Shown: positions 24,479-33,534 of the stretch, one piece after another
Layout: each line of letters begins with the position of its first letter
Position numbering within the stretch: the stretch's first letter is position 1
Assembly (NCBI GenBank): GCA_034437895.1
Contig: DAOTTO010000358.1
Span: 1-64,000 of the forward strand
DNA length: 64,000 bases
From: JANRLJ01 sp034437895
GTDB lineage: Bacteria; Chloroflexota; Anaerolineae; Aggregatilineales; Phototrophicaceae
Direction of reading: 5' to 3'
Made by a program: the position numbers and the translations under genes
The notes under the pieces: model-generated
Told to the model about the DNA's origin: nothing
Databases searched by the model: none
What the model saw: the letters and a program-made list of their open reading frames with translations, nothing else

Positions 24479-25045
24479 ATGATTGAAAAACTCAACGATC
24501 TATTTCACCGGATTGATGTTCCCCTCACCAATTGGATGGCAAAAAACGGCATTACATTGCTAAGAGTCAGCCTCGGTATCGTGTTCTTCTGGTTTGGCTT
24601 CCTAAAATTTTTCCCTGATCTGAGTCCTGCTCAAGAATTGGCGACACGCACAATAGAAACGCTGACTTTTGGTGTTGTAAAGCCGGGAGTGTCGCTGCCC
24701 CTCTTAGCAGGCTGGGAATGCTTAATCGGATTAGGGCTGATAACGGGTAAATTTATGCGGGCTACGCTGCTGCTGCTTTTTGCACAGATGATAGGGACGA
24801 TTACGCCGTTGTTCTTATTCCCGACGGAGGCGTTTACACGGTTTCCCTATGCTCCCACGTTAGAAGGGCAGTACATCATCAAGAATATGGTGCTTATCAG
24901 CGCTGGATTGGTGATTGGGGCGACTGTGCGGGGTGGAGAAGTAATCGCTGACCCTGACATTGTAGAAGTTGTCAAAAGCCAAGAAATTGGCAAAAAGATG
25001 ACTCACCATGAGCCGCTTCCGATGGAAGAAATTACCAGCCATTAA
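24479..25045 (+). CDS. DoxX-family integral membrane protein
   Basis: A 188-residue protein with about four membrane helices. The DoxX signature is ITLLRVSLGIVFFWFGFLKF (about residues 22-41), followed by a GWECLIGLGLITGKF helix, LLLLFAQMIGTITPLFLFP, and a last helix around NMVLISAGLVIGATV. Relatives are subunits or helpers of quinone-linked oxidoreductases or redox-stress complexes. The start is the ATG at 24479 after AAAGGAGA. The probable Rex operator just upstream ties it to the NADH/NAD ratio. It is transcribed alone and converges on the HD gene. Confidence 0.85.
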   Translation: MIEKLNDLFHRIDVPLTNWMAKNGITLLRVSLGIVFFWFGFLKFFPDLSPAQELATRTIETLTFGVVKPGVSLPLLAGWECLIGLGLITGKFMRATLLLLFAQMIGTITPLFLFPTEAFTRFPYAPTLEGQYIIKNMVLISAGLVIGATVRGGEVIADPDIVEVVKSQEIGKKMTHHEPLPMEEITSH

Positions 25046-25095
25046 ATTGAAATTGATAGGAAATTATGGGGGATGACGTGTTTTGTTTGTCGTCC

Positions 25096-25668
25096 CTAAA
25101 GCGTTCCAACTAATCCTAATCTTTCAGCATTTTGCTTCATGGCATCCAGCACAATTTGAAGGTGTTCATCGAGTGGAACGCCGAGTTGTCCTACACGATG
25201 TTCAATTTCAGTTCTATCGACTGGTGCGGCGAAGGCGCGATCTTTCCACTTCTTTTTGATAGATTTTAGCTCAAGATCGAGAATGCTTTTGCTGGGGCGC
25301 ACTAGTACGACTGCGATGATAAATCCTGTTAGTTCATCGACGGCGACAAGCGTTTTTTCCATTGCGGATTCAGGGACTACGCCAGTAATTTCTTCCGCAT
25401 GGGCGAGAATGGCACGGATGATTTCTTCGGAAACACTGCGTTCTCGCAAAATTTTAGAACCGACCACCGGATGCCCTTCAACAGCGACATCCGGGTATCT
25501 TTCATAGTCAAAGTCATGTAGCAGCCCCACCATGCCCCAAATCTCAGGGTCGCCATTAAAGCGTGGGGCATAAGCCCGCATCGCGGTTTCCACCGCCAGC
25601 ATATGTCGCCGGAGCGATTCACTGGCGGTAAATTCTTCCATCAAGGCTAGAGCTTGCTCACGATTCAT
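25096..25668 (-). CDS. HD-domain phosphohydrolase-like protein
   Basis: A 190-residue HD-fold protein of the HDIG type. His lies in RRHMLAVETAMRAYA (about residue 19), the HD pair in GLLHDFDYERYP (about 48-50), and further His residues in VEGHPVVGS and LAHAEEITG. These would bind a divalent metal and support phosphohydrolase activity. The substrate is not known. It starts only 11 bases after the end of the Ser/Thr kinase gene on the same strand, so the two are one operon and perhaps one signalling path. Confidence 0.85.
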   Translation of the reverse strand: MNREQALALMEEFTASESLRRHMLAVETAMRAYAPRFNGDPEIWGMVGLLHDFDYERYPDVAVEGHPVVGSKILRERSVSEEIIRAILAHAEEITGVVPESAMEKTLVAVDELTGFIIAVVLVRPSKSILDLELKSIKKKWKDRAFAAPVDRTEIEHRVGQLGVPLDEHLQIVLDAMKQNAERLGLVGTL

Positions 25669-25679
25669 AAAAATTGGCC

Positions 25680-27470
25680 TTAGCTTCCGGGACTATAAAC
25701 TAAAACGCTGATGTCAATCGGTTCGCCGATGGTGATTTGCCCCGGTGTATAGAGCTGCCATGAGCCTACCCAAGGGACATTACGCCCATTTTCAAAGCCG
25801 CCAGCCGCAGGTGTGCGTCCTTGGAAGACCAAATCGACTTCACTACCGATAGGGACGACCTCCCGAATAAAAATGCGGGGACCCGCATCGAAGTCTTCAC
25901 CGCTTCCCGTAATAAAGGTCAGCGATGTATTGCGTTCCCAATCGCATGTACCTGTATTGAGTAGGGTAATTGTGCGCTCATAAGCTGTGTTGGTCGTGAT
26001 GAAACCGCCCTCTTCACCGTCGGCGGGAACTTGGTCGATGATGGCATAATCAAATTCGCAAGCGGCAAATGTGGCGGTAAGCTGCGCGGCACGAGTCACG
26101 GTGCTGTTAGGCGTTGCTGTTGGGGTTATTGTGCTTCCTGTGACCACTGCTTCGGCTAAGTCTGTAGGTGTGGAAGTTTCGCTTACGGTTGCTTCGGCGA
26201 GTGTGGGGGTTGGCGAAGGAGACGGCGTTGCCGTCTGCGTTTCGGTTGGTGTCGAACTCGCTGTTGCAGTGGAAGTTAGGGTTTGTGTGGCGGTTGCCGT
26301 CGCGGTTGATATGGGCGTAGGTGTCTCGCTTGAGACAGAATCAAGGAATGAAAGTGAAGGGAAAACGCCCCTTTGTGCGCCGACCAAATAACCGCCACCG
26401 ATTACGCCAATCCCGAACAGCAGAATCAGCAGCAGAAGGGGCCAATTAGGGCCTTTGGATCGGCTGTTATTGCGCCCAACAAACGAAGGTATAGGCTGTG
26501 AGGGTGCATCTTGAGCGCTTAGGCGCATAGTTGGACGATCTGGACTTTCATTGGGTCGGCTGGGGCGTTTTTCCAGCGGAGGGAGCGAGACCACTGGCGG
26601 CGCGGACGAAATCGGTTTAACCTGCCCAGATTTGAGATCGGCCTCAAATGCTTCAATATCCTCAATCAGTTCATTGGCATTTTGATAGCGTACTTCTGGG
26701 TTTTTCGCCATCAGACGATCAATGATGTCATCCACCTGCAAAGGTAAAGCTGGGTTAATCATGTGTGCAGAGGGGATAGCCTCGTTGACATGTTTTAGAA
26801 CCAGTGCCAAGGGGGTATCTGCGTCGTAGGGCAGCTCACCCGTAAGCATTTGGTAAAAAATGATGCCGAGTGAATAAAGATCGGAACGCTCATCACCTGT
26901 CTCGCCTACACCTTGTTCGGGTGCCATATAGGCAGGCGTACCGATTAAGCCACCCGTCATCGTAAACTGAGAGCCGGTGACAATCTTAGCGATACCGAAA
27001 TCAGTCAACACGACGCGATCAGCTTCAACCTTGTCGATCATCAGATTAGCGGGTTTTACGTCACGGTGAATCATCCCGGCGCGATGAGCGTAAGAGAGCG
27101 CGTTGGCGGCCTCACGGGTAATACGTAGCACTTCAGTGAGTGCCATGCGCTCGCCCTTTTGTTCCAATTCATACAGGCGATCTTTTAGGGTTTCGCCGTT
27201 TACAAGCTCCATGACCATGTAGTAGCTTTCGTCGAGGGGGTCATAGTCGAAATCGTAAACATGCACAATATTGGGATGCTTGAGGCGGGCGATATTTTGC
27301 GCCTCACGTTCAAAGCGTGTTTTAAATTCGGTATCTTCCGCCAAGAACTTATGTAATATTTTGATCGCCACATAGCGGTCAAGGCTAGGATGATAGGCGC
27401 GGTAGACTTCTGCCATACCGCCTCGTCCCAGGCGCTCTATGATTTCGTATTTGCCAAGAATTCGTTTCAC
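25680..27470 (-). CDS. membrane Ser/Thr protein kinase with NBR1-type Ig domain
   Basis: A 596-residue PknB-like kinase. The cytoplasmic catalytic domain (about 8-270) has GRGGMAEVYRA, the VAIKIL lysine, HRDVKPANLMI and DFGIAK, all intact. A juxtamembrane Pro/Ser-rich part leads to one membrane helix (LLLLILLFGIGVIGGGYLVG, about 345-365). Outside follows a Thr/Pro/Ser-rich stalk (about 385-460) and a C-terminal beta-sandwich (about 475-596). The NTGTCDWERNTSL stretch in it is typical of the NBR1-like Ig domain. The start is GTG at 27470. Penicillin-binding PASTA repeats, usual in PknB, are absent; the Ig domain may take the sensing role. Confidence 0.9.
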   Translation of the reverse strand: MKRILGKYEIIERLGRGGMAEVYRAYHPSLDRYVAIKILHKFLAEDTEFKTRFEREAQNIARLKHPNIVHVYDFDYDPLDESYYMVMELVNGETLKDRLYELEQKGERMALTEVLRITREAANALSYAHRAGMIHRDVKPANLMIDKVEADRVVLTDFGIAKIVTGSQFTMTGGLIGTPAYMAPEQGVGETGDERSDLYSLGIIFYQMLTGELPYDADTPLALVLKHVNEAIPSAHMINPALPLQVDDIIDRLMAKNPEVRYQNANELIEDIEAFEADLKSGQVKPISSAPPVVSLPPLEKRPSRPNESPDRPTMRLSAQDAPSQPIPSFVGRNNSRSKGPNWPLLLLILLFGIGVIGGGYLVGAQRGVFPSLSFLDSVSSETPTPISTATATATQTLTSTATASSTPTETQTATPSPSPTPTLAEATVSETSTPTDLAEAVVTGSTITPTATPNSTVTRAAQLTATFAACEFDYAIIDQVPADGEEGGFITTNTAYERTITLLNTGTCDWERNTSLTFITGSGEDFDAGPRIFIREVVPIGSEVDLVFQGRTPAAGGFENGRNVPWVGSWQLYTPGQITIGEPIDISVLVYSPGS

Positions 27471-27658
27471 AAGTCGCCTAACGTTGGTAAGAAAATGAAG
27501 TCAAAAAAGTGATAACGCGGTTAGTATACTTCATCTTGGGCGTAGTCTCAATTAACAAACCATCCCAGAAATGTTACATTTTTTGAAAGACAGAGGAGTA
27601 GTTTAACACCTTGCAGCGCTTTTAAGCTAAGAGGATTGCTCAAAGTTATCTTTGTTAT

Positions 27659-27694
27659 AGGGACAAGGTAAGGTATAAAAAATGCCTCGTCCCT
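27659..27694 (-). terminator. possible terminator hairpin after fumC
   Basis: On the minus strand AGGGAC..GTCCCT form a short stem with further GAGGC/CCTT pairing and a T-rich loop. No T-run follows the stem. The remaining gap up to the kinase start (27471-27658) shows nothing I can name. Confidence 0.3.
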
Positions 27695-27719
27695 GATGTT
27701 TATAACAGACTCGTTTTTA

Positions 27720-29135
27720 TCAGCCGCCTGCTGCGATTCCTTGAATACCACCTTCGGTCATTTGCCGAGCGTCAAGGGCTTTACGGGCTTCTTCATCCGT
27801 CATGTAGCCAAGTTCGACTACCACTTCACGTAGGCTGCGATTTTCTTTAAGCGACTTTTTGGCAACTTCCGCACCCTTGTTATAACCGATGATAGGATTG
27901 AGGGCAGTGACGAGGATGGGATTTTTCTCTAGCCAATGCTCGGCTTGTTCACGATTGGCGATGAGGCCCACGACGCATTTATCGGTGAAGGCATTGACCG
28001 CGCCGATCATCACGTGCATCATCTCAAACAGATTATGCGCGATGATGGGCATCATGACGTTAAGTTCAAGCTGTCCGGCTTGTGCCGCGAGCGTGACGGT
28101 CAAATCATTGCCCATGATATGGAACATCGCCATATTCAGCATCTCTGCCAGCACGGGATTGACTTTCCCCGGCATGATCGACGATCCCGGTTGTACGGTA
28201 GGGCAGGTGAGTTCGCCTAAACCTGTCGTGGGGCCACTTGAGAGCAGGCGAATGTCGTTAGCGATGCGGGTAAAATCCTGTGCGACGGTTTTGATGGCGC
28301 TGGAGAAAAAGACAGCATCTGAATGCGACTGCATCGACTCAAACAAATCGTCCGATTCGTAGAGCGTGATGCCTGTGAGTTCGCTTAATTTTTGTACCAT
28401 ACGCGTGTGATATTCAGGATGGGCGTTTAATCCTGAACCGTTAGCAGTGCCGCCGATTCCGAGACGGCGCACACCTTCGGATGCCATTTGGAGTTTTTCA
28501 ATATCGCGTTCAATTGCTTTCGCCCACGCACCGACTTCTTGCCCTAAGCGCACGGGAACGGCATCCTGTAAATGAGTGCGCCCGCTTTTGACGATCTCGT
28601 CCCATTCAACGGCCTTGACCTTAAACGCATCGGCGCAGCGCTGTAAACTGGCGATCAATTCATCGAAGCGCCAGAGCGCACCCAGCCGAATCGCTGTCGG
28701 AATGGTGTCGTTAGTGCTTTGTGCCATATTGACATGATCGTTGGGATTAACGGGCTTTTTGGAATCATCGAGTTTAAAGCCGAGGATTTCACTGGCGCGG
28801 TTGGCAATCACCTCATTGGAATTCATGTTGTGCGAAGTGCCTGCGCCTGCTTGGAAGGGGTCAACCACAAATTGATCGTTGAAGCGGCCTGCGATGACTT
28901 CATCAGCAGCTTGCATGATGGCATCCGCGAGTTCGGCATCCAGCAGGCCGAGGTCTTTATGCACTTCGGCAGCGGCGCGTTTGATGGTCGCCATGCTCCA
29001 GATAAAAGCAGGGTAGGGCTTCATGCCTGTGATGGGGAAATTCATCACGGCACGTTGTGTTTGGGCGGCGTAATAGGCGTTGGCAGGGACTTGCATCTCG
29101 CCGAGAGAATCTTTTTCAATACGATAGTCGGTCAT
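27720..29135 (-). CDS. fumC: fumarate hydratase class II
   Basis: A 471-residue fumarase of the TCA cycle (fumarate to malate). The superfamily signature GSSIMPGKVNP (about residues 314-324) is intact. Substrate-site parts TSHNMNSNE, AQSTNDTIPTA and GRTHLQDAVP are present. It starts at the ATG at 29135, which follows AGGAGA; the frame extends 11 codons further up without a ribosome site. Length is usual. It is transcribed leftwards on its own; a hairpin at 27659-27694 lies after its end. Confidence 0.95.
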   Translation of the reverse strand: MTDYRIEKDSLGEMQVPANAYYAAQTQRAVMNFPITGMKPYPAFIWSMATIKRAAAEVHKDLGLLDAELADAIMQAADEVIAGRFNDQFVVDPFQAGAGTSHNMNSNEVIANRASEILGFKLDDSKKPVNPNDHVNMAQSTNDTIPTAIRLGALWRFDELIASLQRCADAFKVKAVEWDEIVKSGRTHLQDAVPVRLGQEVGAWAKAIERDIEKLQMASEGVRRLGIGGTANGSGLNAHPEYHTRMVQKLSELTGITLYESDDLFESMQSHSDAVFFSSAIKTVAQDFTRIANDIRLLSSGPTTGLGELTCPTVQPGSSIMPGKVNPVLAEMLNMAMFHIMGNDLTVTLAAQAGQLELNVMMPIIAHNLFEMMHVMIGAVNAFTDKCVVGLIANREQAEHWLEKNPILVTALNPIIGYNKGAEVAKKSLKENRSLREVVVELGYMTDEEARKALDARQMTEGGIQGIAAGG

Positions 29136-29225
29136 TATTTTGATGTCTCCTGAAAAGGGTTTTAGCATTTGATATTAAAGAAAAACAGTTGGTTGAAGTC
29201 CGATTTTACCCCTCAACATGAACAC

Positions 29226-29264
29226 AAAAAAGGCGCTACTTTTCAGCAACGCCTTTTTGACTTA
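29226..29264 (-). terminator. rho-independent terminator after sodA
   Basis: On the minus strand GGCGTTGCT pairs with AGTAGCGCC (9 bp with G-U pairs). It is preceded by an A-run and followed by TTTTTTGTG, a strong terminator for the leftward sodA gene. The flanking A/T runs would also let it work rightwards. Confidence 0.85.
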
Positions 29265-29281
29265 ACAATCGCTTTTTCTAT

Positions 29282-29893
29282 TTACTTCACGGCGGCGTAG
29301 CGATTGGCGACTTCCGGCCAATTCACCACATTCCAGAAGGCATCGACATAATCGGGGCGGCGGTTCTGATAGTTCAGATAGTAAGCATGTTCCCATACAT
29401 CAAGGCCGAGGATGGGGGTATGACCGTCCATCAAAGGCGAATCTTGATTAGCAGTGGAGATCAATTCTAACGCACCACTCGCGCTGACGACCAGCCATAC
29501 CCAACCAGAGCCGAAGCGTCCGGTGGCGGCGGTTTTAAACTGCGCTTTAAAGTCATCAAAGCTGCCAAATTTGGAAGTGATGGCATCAGCGAGTTCACCG
29601 GAAGGTGCGCCGCCAGCATTGGGCGCAAGAATCGTCCAGAACAGGGAGTGGTTGGCATGACCGCCAGCGTTATTTCGTAGGACAGTTTTTGCAACTTCGG
29701 GAACGGTGCTGAAATTCTTGAGCAAGTCTTCGACAGAGTGCGCGGCAAGGTCGGGATGGCCTTCCAGCGCTTTGTTGGCGTTGGTGATATAGGCTTGATG
29801 ATGTTTGCTGTGATGGATTTCCATCGTGCGAGCGTCAATGTGGGGTTCAAGCGCGTCATAAGCATAAGGCAGAGCGGGTAATTCGTAGGCCAT
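29282..29893 (-). CDS. sodA: superoxide dismutase (Mn/Fe)
   Basis: A 203-residue Fe/Mn superoxide dismutase. The metal ligands are His in MEIHHSKHHQAYI (about residue 27), His in GGHANHSLFW (about 80), and Asp and His in the signature DVWEHAYYLNY (about 165-175). The enzyme converts superoxide to peroxide and oxygen. Which metal is used cannot be told safely from these motifs. A GGAGA site precedes the ATG. It lies alone between fumC and the DMT transporter genes. Confidence 0.95.
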   Translation of the reverse strand: MAYELPALPYAYDALEPHIDARTMEIHHSKHHQAYITNANKALEGHPDLAAHSVEDLLKNFSTVPEVAKTVLRNNAGGHANHSLFWTILAPNAGGAPSGELADAITSKFGSFDDFKAQFKTAATGRFGSGWVWLVVSASGALELISTANQDSPLMDGHTPILGLDVWEHAYYLNYQNRRPDYVDAFWNVVNWPEVANRYAAVK

Positions 29894-30102
29894 GAGAGTC
29901 TCCTTTTAATTGAGGTAGGCTTACTAAAACACTTCGTAATGGTAACATAGGCTGCGTTAGAATCGAACAAAATTAGGTCAGGCAATCGTGAGAGGACGCT
30001 TAAAAAGAGCAGATCGTTTCACGGTTGTGTTGAAAATCAGTGGATATATCCATTTCTTTAGGATGTTTGTTACAATTCTACTCATTCTGCATAGGAAATT
30101 TT

Positions 30103-31056
30103 ATGACCCTCTCTACAAAAACGGCCTCTGAAAAGAAGGTTACTTCGGCTTATATTTTTCTAGCAATTGGTATTTTAGCGGTTTCGATGGCGGCGATCTT
30201 TATCCGCCTTGCTCAGCAGGAAGGTGTTCCATCGCTGCTGATTGCCGCGGGACGGCTTGGGATTGCAACGTTGATTTTGACTCCACTCACGCTGAGGAGT
30301 GCGGATTATCGCGCACAGATTTATCAACTAAGCCGCTTAGACCGGGTGCTGGTGGTAGTCTCAGGATTCTTTTTAGCGCTGCATTTTGCTACTTGGGTGA
30401 CTTCGCTTGAATATACCAGTGTGCTGATTAGCGTCGTCTTGGTGACGACCTCTCCCATTTGGGTGGCTTTGTTAGAAGTTTTCGTGCTGCGAGCGAGGAT
30501 GACCCGCCTAGTCGTGATTGGGCTGGTTGTAGCTCTGATGGGCGGCTTGCTTATTGGATCAACGGGTGCAAATGCCCAGGTTGACTCAGATAATACGCTG
30601 CTTGGCGGCGCTTTGTCACTCATCGGCGCGATCACGGTTGCCGTTTATTTAATTATTGGGCGGCGGTTGCGACCTCATTTATCACTCGCGCCGTATATCT
30701 GGATGGTGTATGGCAGTGCAGCGTTAATTTTGACGGCGGCGATACTATTCACCGGTACGCAGATTACAGGTTATAGTACGGCGGCCTATTTATTGCTGCT
30801 GGCGGTGGCGTTATTTCCGCAGTTGATCGGGCATACGTCGTTCAATTATGCGCTGGCTTATCTTCCGGCGACGGTTGTGAGCGTAACCACACAAGCAGAA
30901 CCCATTGGCAGCGCAATTATCGCAATTATTGTCTTTTCGGAAATCCCAGGCATCGGACAAATTTTAGGCAGCGCGGTGCTTTTGTTCGGGGTTTTGTTAG
31001 CGAGTTTAGGGCAAAAACAATCCCCTTCGGAAATTATTGAGACCGTTGAGGCATAA
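30103..31056 (+). CDS. DMT-superfamily (EamA) transporter 1
   Basis: A 317-residue membrane protein with about ten helices in two EamA repeats. The first repeat ends near TTSPIWVALLEVFVL, a typical EamA feature, and the second includes AYLPATVVSVTTQAEPIGSA. Start at the ATG at 30103; the longer reading from 30040 lacks a ribosome site. The next gene, 6 bases downstream, encodes a close paralogue (shared blocks RLAQQ-GVPSL, FALHFATW-type, LEYTSVLI, NPLWVALLE-type). Substrates of such exporters are amino acids or metabolites; not determinable here. Confidence 0.88.
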   Translation: MTLSTKTASEKKVTSAYIFLAIGILAVSMAAIFIRLAQQEGVPSLLIAAGRLGIATLILTPLTLRSADYRAQIYQLSRLDRVLVVVSGFFLALHFATWVTSLEYTSVLISVVLVTTSPIWVALLEVFVLRARMTRLVVIGLVVALMGGLLIGSTGANAQVDSDNTLLGGALSLIGAITVAVYLIIGRRLRPHLSLAPYIWMVYGSAALILTAAILFTGTQITGYSTAAYLLLLAVALFPQLIGHTSFNYALAYLPATVVSVTTQAEPIGSAIIAIIVFSEIPGIGQILGSAVLLFGVLLASLGQKQSPSEIIETVEA

Positions 31057-31062
31057 GTCACT

Positions 31063-32034
31063 TTGGCACAAACAACTATTGATGTAATCAAACCTGTGTC
31101 TGTCAAACATTCCCATCGAGATGGCTATGTGAGTCTTGCTGTTGCTATCGGTGCTGCTGCCGTTTCATCGAATCTTATTCGGTTGGCGCAGCAGGGCGGT
31201 GTGCCCTCATTGATGGTCGCTGCACTGCGTTTGCTATTGGCAGTCATCATTTTGACCCCGTTTGTGCTGCGGCGTTATGGCGATCAGCTACGGACGGTGA
31301 CACGCCGTGAGATGACCCTGATGGCGGTGGCTGGTTTTTGGCTGGCGGTGCATTTCGCCACTTTTATTACTGCATTGGAATATACCAGTGTCTTGATTGT
31401 CAGTGTCTTGGTGATGACTAATCCGCTGTGGGTGGCGCTTTTAGAGGCGCTTTTCTTTAAAGCCAAACCCTCATCAATGGTATGGACGGGACTGCTTTAT
31501 GTGATGGCGGGCGGTGGCATGATTGCGTTTGGCGGGAAAACCAGCATCGGGTTAGGGACTAATCCTGTTTTGGGAGCGCTGTTGGCGGTAGCTGGTGCGA
31601 TTGCCGGATCGATTTATATGCTGGTAGGACGAGAAGTTCGCGCCCGGATTTCTCTTATGCCATACGTGTGGATCGTATATGGGTGGGGCGCAGGTTTCTC
31701 GCTGTTGTTAGTACTCTTAACGGGGACTCCAATTAAGGGCAGTGCAGAAGGCTATTTCTGGGTCGTCATGATCGCTGTCATCGCCCAACTTATGGGACAC
31801 TCCGCGATCAATAGCGCCCTTCGTTACTTCGCTGCAACCTACGTGAGTATCCTATCGCAAATTGCAGTTGTATTGAGCGCGATTGTGGCGTTTTTCTTAT
31901 TTGGCGAGATTCCGCGACCCTTGCAACTCCTGGGCAGCGCGACTATTTTAGCGGGTGTTATCCTGGCTAATCTCGGTCAACGCAAATCACAATTGAATCA
32001 CGACACGGGTGAGGACGAGGAGATTCAATTGTAA
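31063..32034 (+). CDS. DMT-superfamily (EamA) transporter 2
   Basis: A 323-residue paralogue of the preceding transporter, about ten membrane helices, with TNPLWVALLEALFF at the end of repeat one and ATYVSILSQIAVVLSAIVAFF in repeat two. The start appears to be TTG at 31063, 11 bases after GAGG and 6 bases after the upstream stop. Tandem duplication with translational coupling suggests either a heteromer or two related exporters under one control. Confidence 0.88.
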   Translation: MAQTTIDVIKPVSVKHSHRDGYVSLAVAIGAAAVSSNLIRLAQQGGVPSLMVAALRLLLAVIILTPFVLRRYGDQLRTVTRREMTLMAVAGFWLAVHFATFITALEYTSVLIVSVLVMTNPLWVALLEALFFKAKPSSMVWTGLLYVMAGGGMIAFGGKTSIGLGTNPVLGALLAVAGAIAGSIYMLVGREVRARISLMPYVWIVYGWGAGFSLLLVLLTGTPIKGSAEGYFWVVMIAVIAQLMGHSAINSALRYFAATYVSILSQIAVVLSAIVAFFLFGEIPRPLQLLGSATILAGVILANLGQRKSQLNHDTGEDEEIQL

Positions 32035-32133
32035 TAAATACCAAGATTTTCGCTCGCTGCATTATGAACAAGGGATTCATGTTCTTTTGAGAAGATAATA
32101 GGGTCATCCATCATCAATGTGTGCGACCTTGAC

Positions 32134-32209
32134 GGGAACGACCTGTATGTCGTTCCCTACAATTACCCAATTGATTTTTTAAGCTGCATGAACCCCTTTT
32201 GTTGTAGGG
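32134..32209. repeat. palindromic intergenic element between convergent genes
   Basis: GGGAACGAC (32134-32142) pairs with GTCGTTCCC (32149-32157). CCCTACAA (32155-32162) can alternatively pair with TTGTAGGG (32202-32209). The two pairings share bases and are mutually exclusive. The gap 32035-32271 otherwise holds no gene. Confidence 0.5.
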
Positions 32210-32271
32210 AAAATATCCAGTAATGGTGAAAGTCCTAAAATTGGGTGGTGCGCCCCTATTTATAGTTTCAA

Positions 32272-33366
32272 TCAATACTGAACGTGGACGGGCGTACCGT
32301 AATCTGCCCACTCGTAAAACCATAGTGCATCGGCGTTGGTCAAATTGACACAACCGTGACTCATCGGTTGACCAAAGTTATTGTGCCAATACGTGCCGTG
32401 CAGTGAATACCCCTGATAAAAATAGAGAACCCATTCGACATTCGGCAGAGAATAACCTGGTCCACTCATGGTTTGTGAGCGAATTTTGCTATAGACCGAA
32501 AAATCACCCACGACGGTTGGCGTGGCCGGGAGTCCGGTTGAGCCGAGTGCGCTGTAAACCAAGACACCATTTTCATAAGCGTAGGCACGAGAATCGCTTA
32601 AATCCACCACAATTTGCCTGCCGACGGTGATGGTTGCGCCGGGACCGCTGATGATGGGCGCGATTACGCCTAAATCGTCTACGCTGCCATCAGCATTTAT
32701 CGTTGGGATAATCAACGTTTGTCCGGCATAAAGCTGATCGGCATTGACCATACCATTAACTTGCGCCAAGATCGTCCAACTCATCCCGTAGCGCTCGGCA
32801 ATTTGAGCGAGATGTTCGCCTGGTTGCACGACATAAGTCGTATTTGAACTCGGTGCGGCGACAGCCACAAAATTCGGCGCTGTTTCGACAGGCGCTGGAT
32901 CGGCTACTCCTGCATTGACCGACTCCACTGTCCAGACCGTGAGTTGATCGCCGCGACGGATACGGTTAGGATTGGTGATGTTATTTGATTGGATGAGCTG
33001 ATCGACGGTAATGCCGTATTGTTGAGCAATGAGGGTCAGGCTTTCGCCGGGTTGGACGATGTGAATCGTGGGGGTGCCAGCGACCAATGGATTTTCGACC
33101 ACTGCGCTGGCATCTGGGACGCTTAAACCGGGGATGGTCAAGACTTGCCCGGCATAAATTTGGCTTTGGTTGGTGATATTGTTGACTTGCGCGAGTTCAT
33201 TCATATCAATGCCATAACGCAAGGCGATACGATAAAGATTTTCCCCAGCTTGCACCGTATGGGTGACTGGCGTATCTTGAGCCAATAGACTAAATGATCC
33301 CAACATCAGTGCTGCAAAAACTATCAGCACTATCAAGCCATGTAAAAAAGAGCGATTGCGTGACAT
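32272..33366 (-). CDS. exported LysM-repeat L,D-transpeptidase (YkuD)
   Basis: A 364-residue secreted or anchored wall enzyme. A hydrophobic N-terminal segment (LIVLIVFAALMLGSFSLLA) acts as signal. Three LysM repeats follow (starting at HTVQAGENLYRIA, HIVQPGESLTLIA and YVVQPGEHLAQIA; about residues 35, 104 and 175). The C-terminal YkuD domain (about 245-364) ends in the catalytic SLHGTYWHN...MSHGCVNL with Cys and His in place. L,D-transpeptidases cross-link peptidoglycan by 3-3 links. The GGAGAGA ribosome site supports the ATG. It diverges from the TolB/M23 gene cluster, hinting at a wall-related neighbourhood. Confidence 0.92.
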   Translation of the reverse strand: MSRNRSFLHGLIVLIVFAALMLGSFSLLAQDTPVTHTVQAGENLYRIALRYGIDMNELAQVNNITNQSQIYAGQVLTIPGLSVPDASAVVENPLVAGTPTIHIVQPGESLTLIAQQYGITVDQLIQSNNITNPNRIRRGDQLTVWTVESVNAGVADPAPVETAPNFVAVAAPSSNTTYVVQPGEHLAQIAERYGMSWTILAQVNGMVNADQLYAGQTLIIPTINADGSVDDLGVIAPIISGPGATITVGRQIVVDLSDSRAYAYENGVLVYSALGSTGLPATPTVVGDFSVYSKIRSQTMSGPGYSLPNVEWVLYFYQGYSLHGTYWHNNFGQPMSHGCVNLTNADALWFYEWADYGTPVHVQY

Positions 33367-33476
33367 TGTTTTATCTCTCCATTAAGATAGGATATTATGC
33401 CTATAGCATAGTCGAAATAGGAATTTTTGGCAGCAGTTTGGGTAAGAATATCCCAACTTTGCACGAAGTTGGATAA

Positions 33477-33505
33477 TTGCCCATCGCTATGTTTATCTGT
33501 ACAAT
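33477..33505 (+). promoter_or_regulatory. candidate promoter of the surface cluster
   Basis: TTGCCC (33477-33482) and TACAAT (33500-33505) with 17-base spacing, about 30 bases before the ATG at 33535. Confidence 0.45.
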
Positions 33506-33534
33506 CGATTTCGGCTGCATAGAGAGGTGTTTGA

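Noticed and set aside
26071..26391. Val/Gly-rich frame on the plus strand
   Set aside because: It is the complement of the Thr/Pro/Ser-rich stalk of the kinase; low-complexity codons create the open frame.
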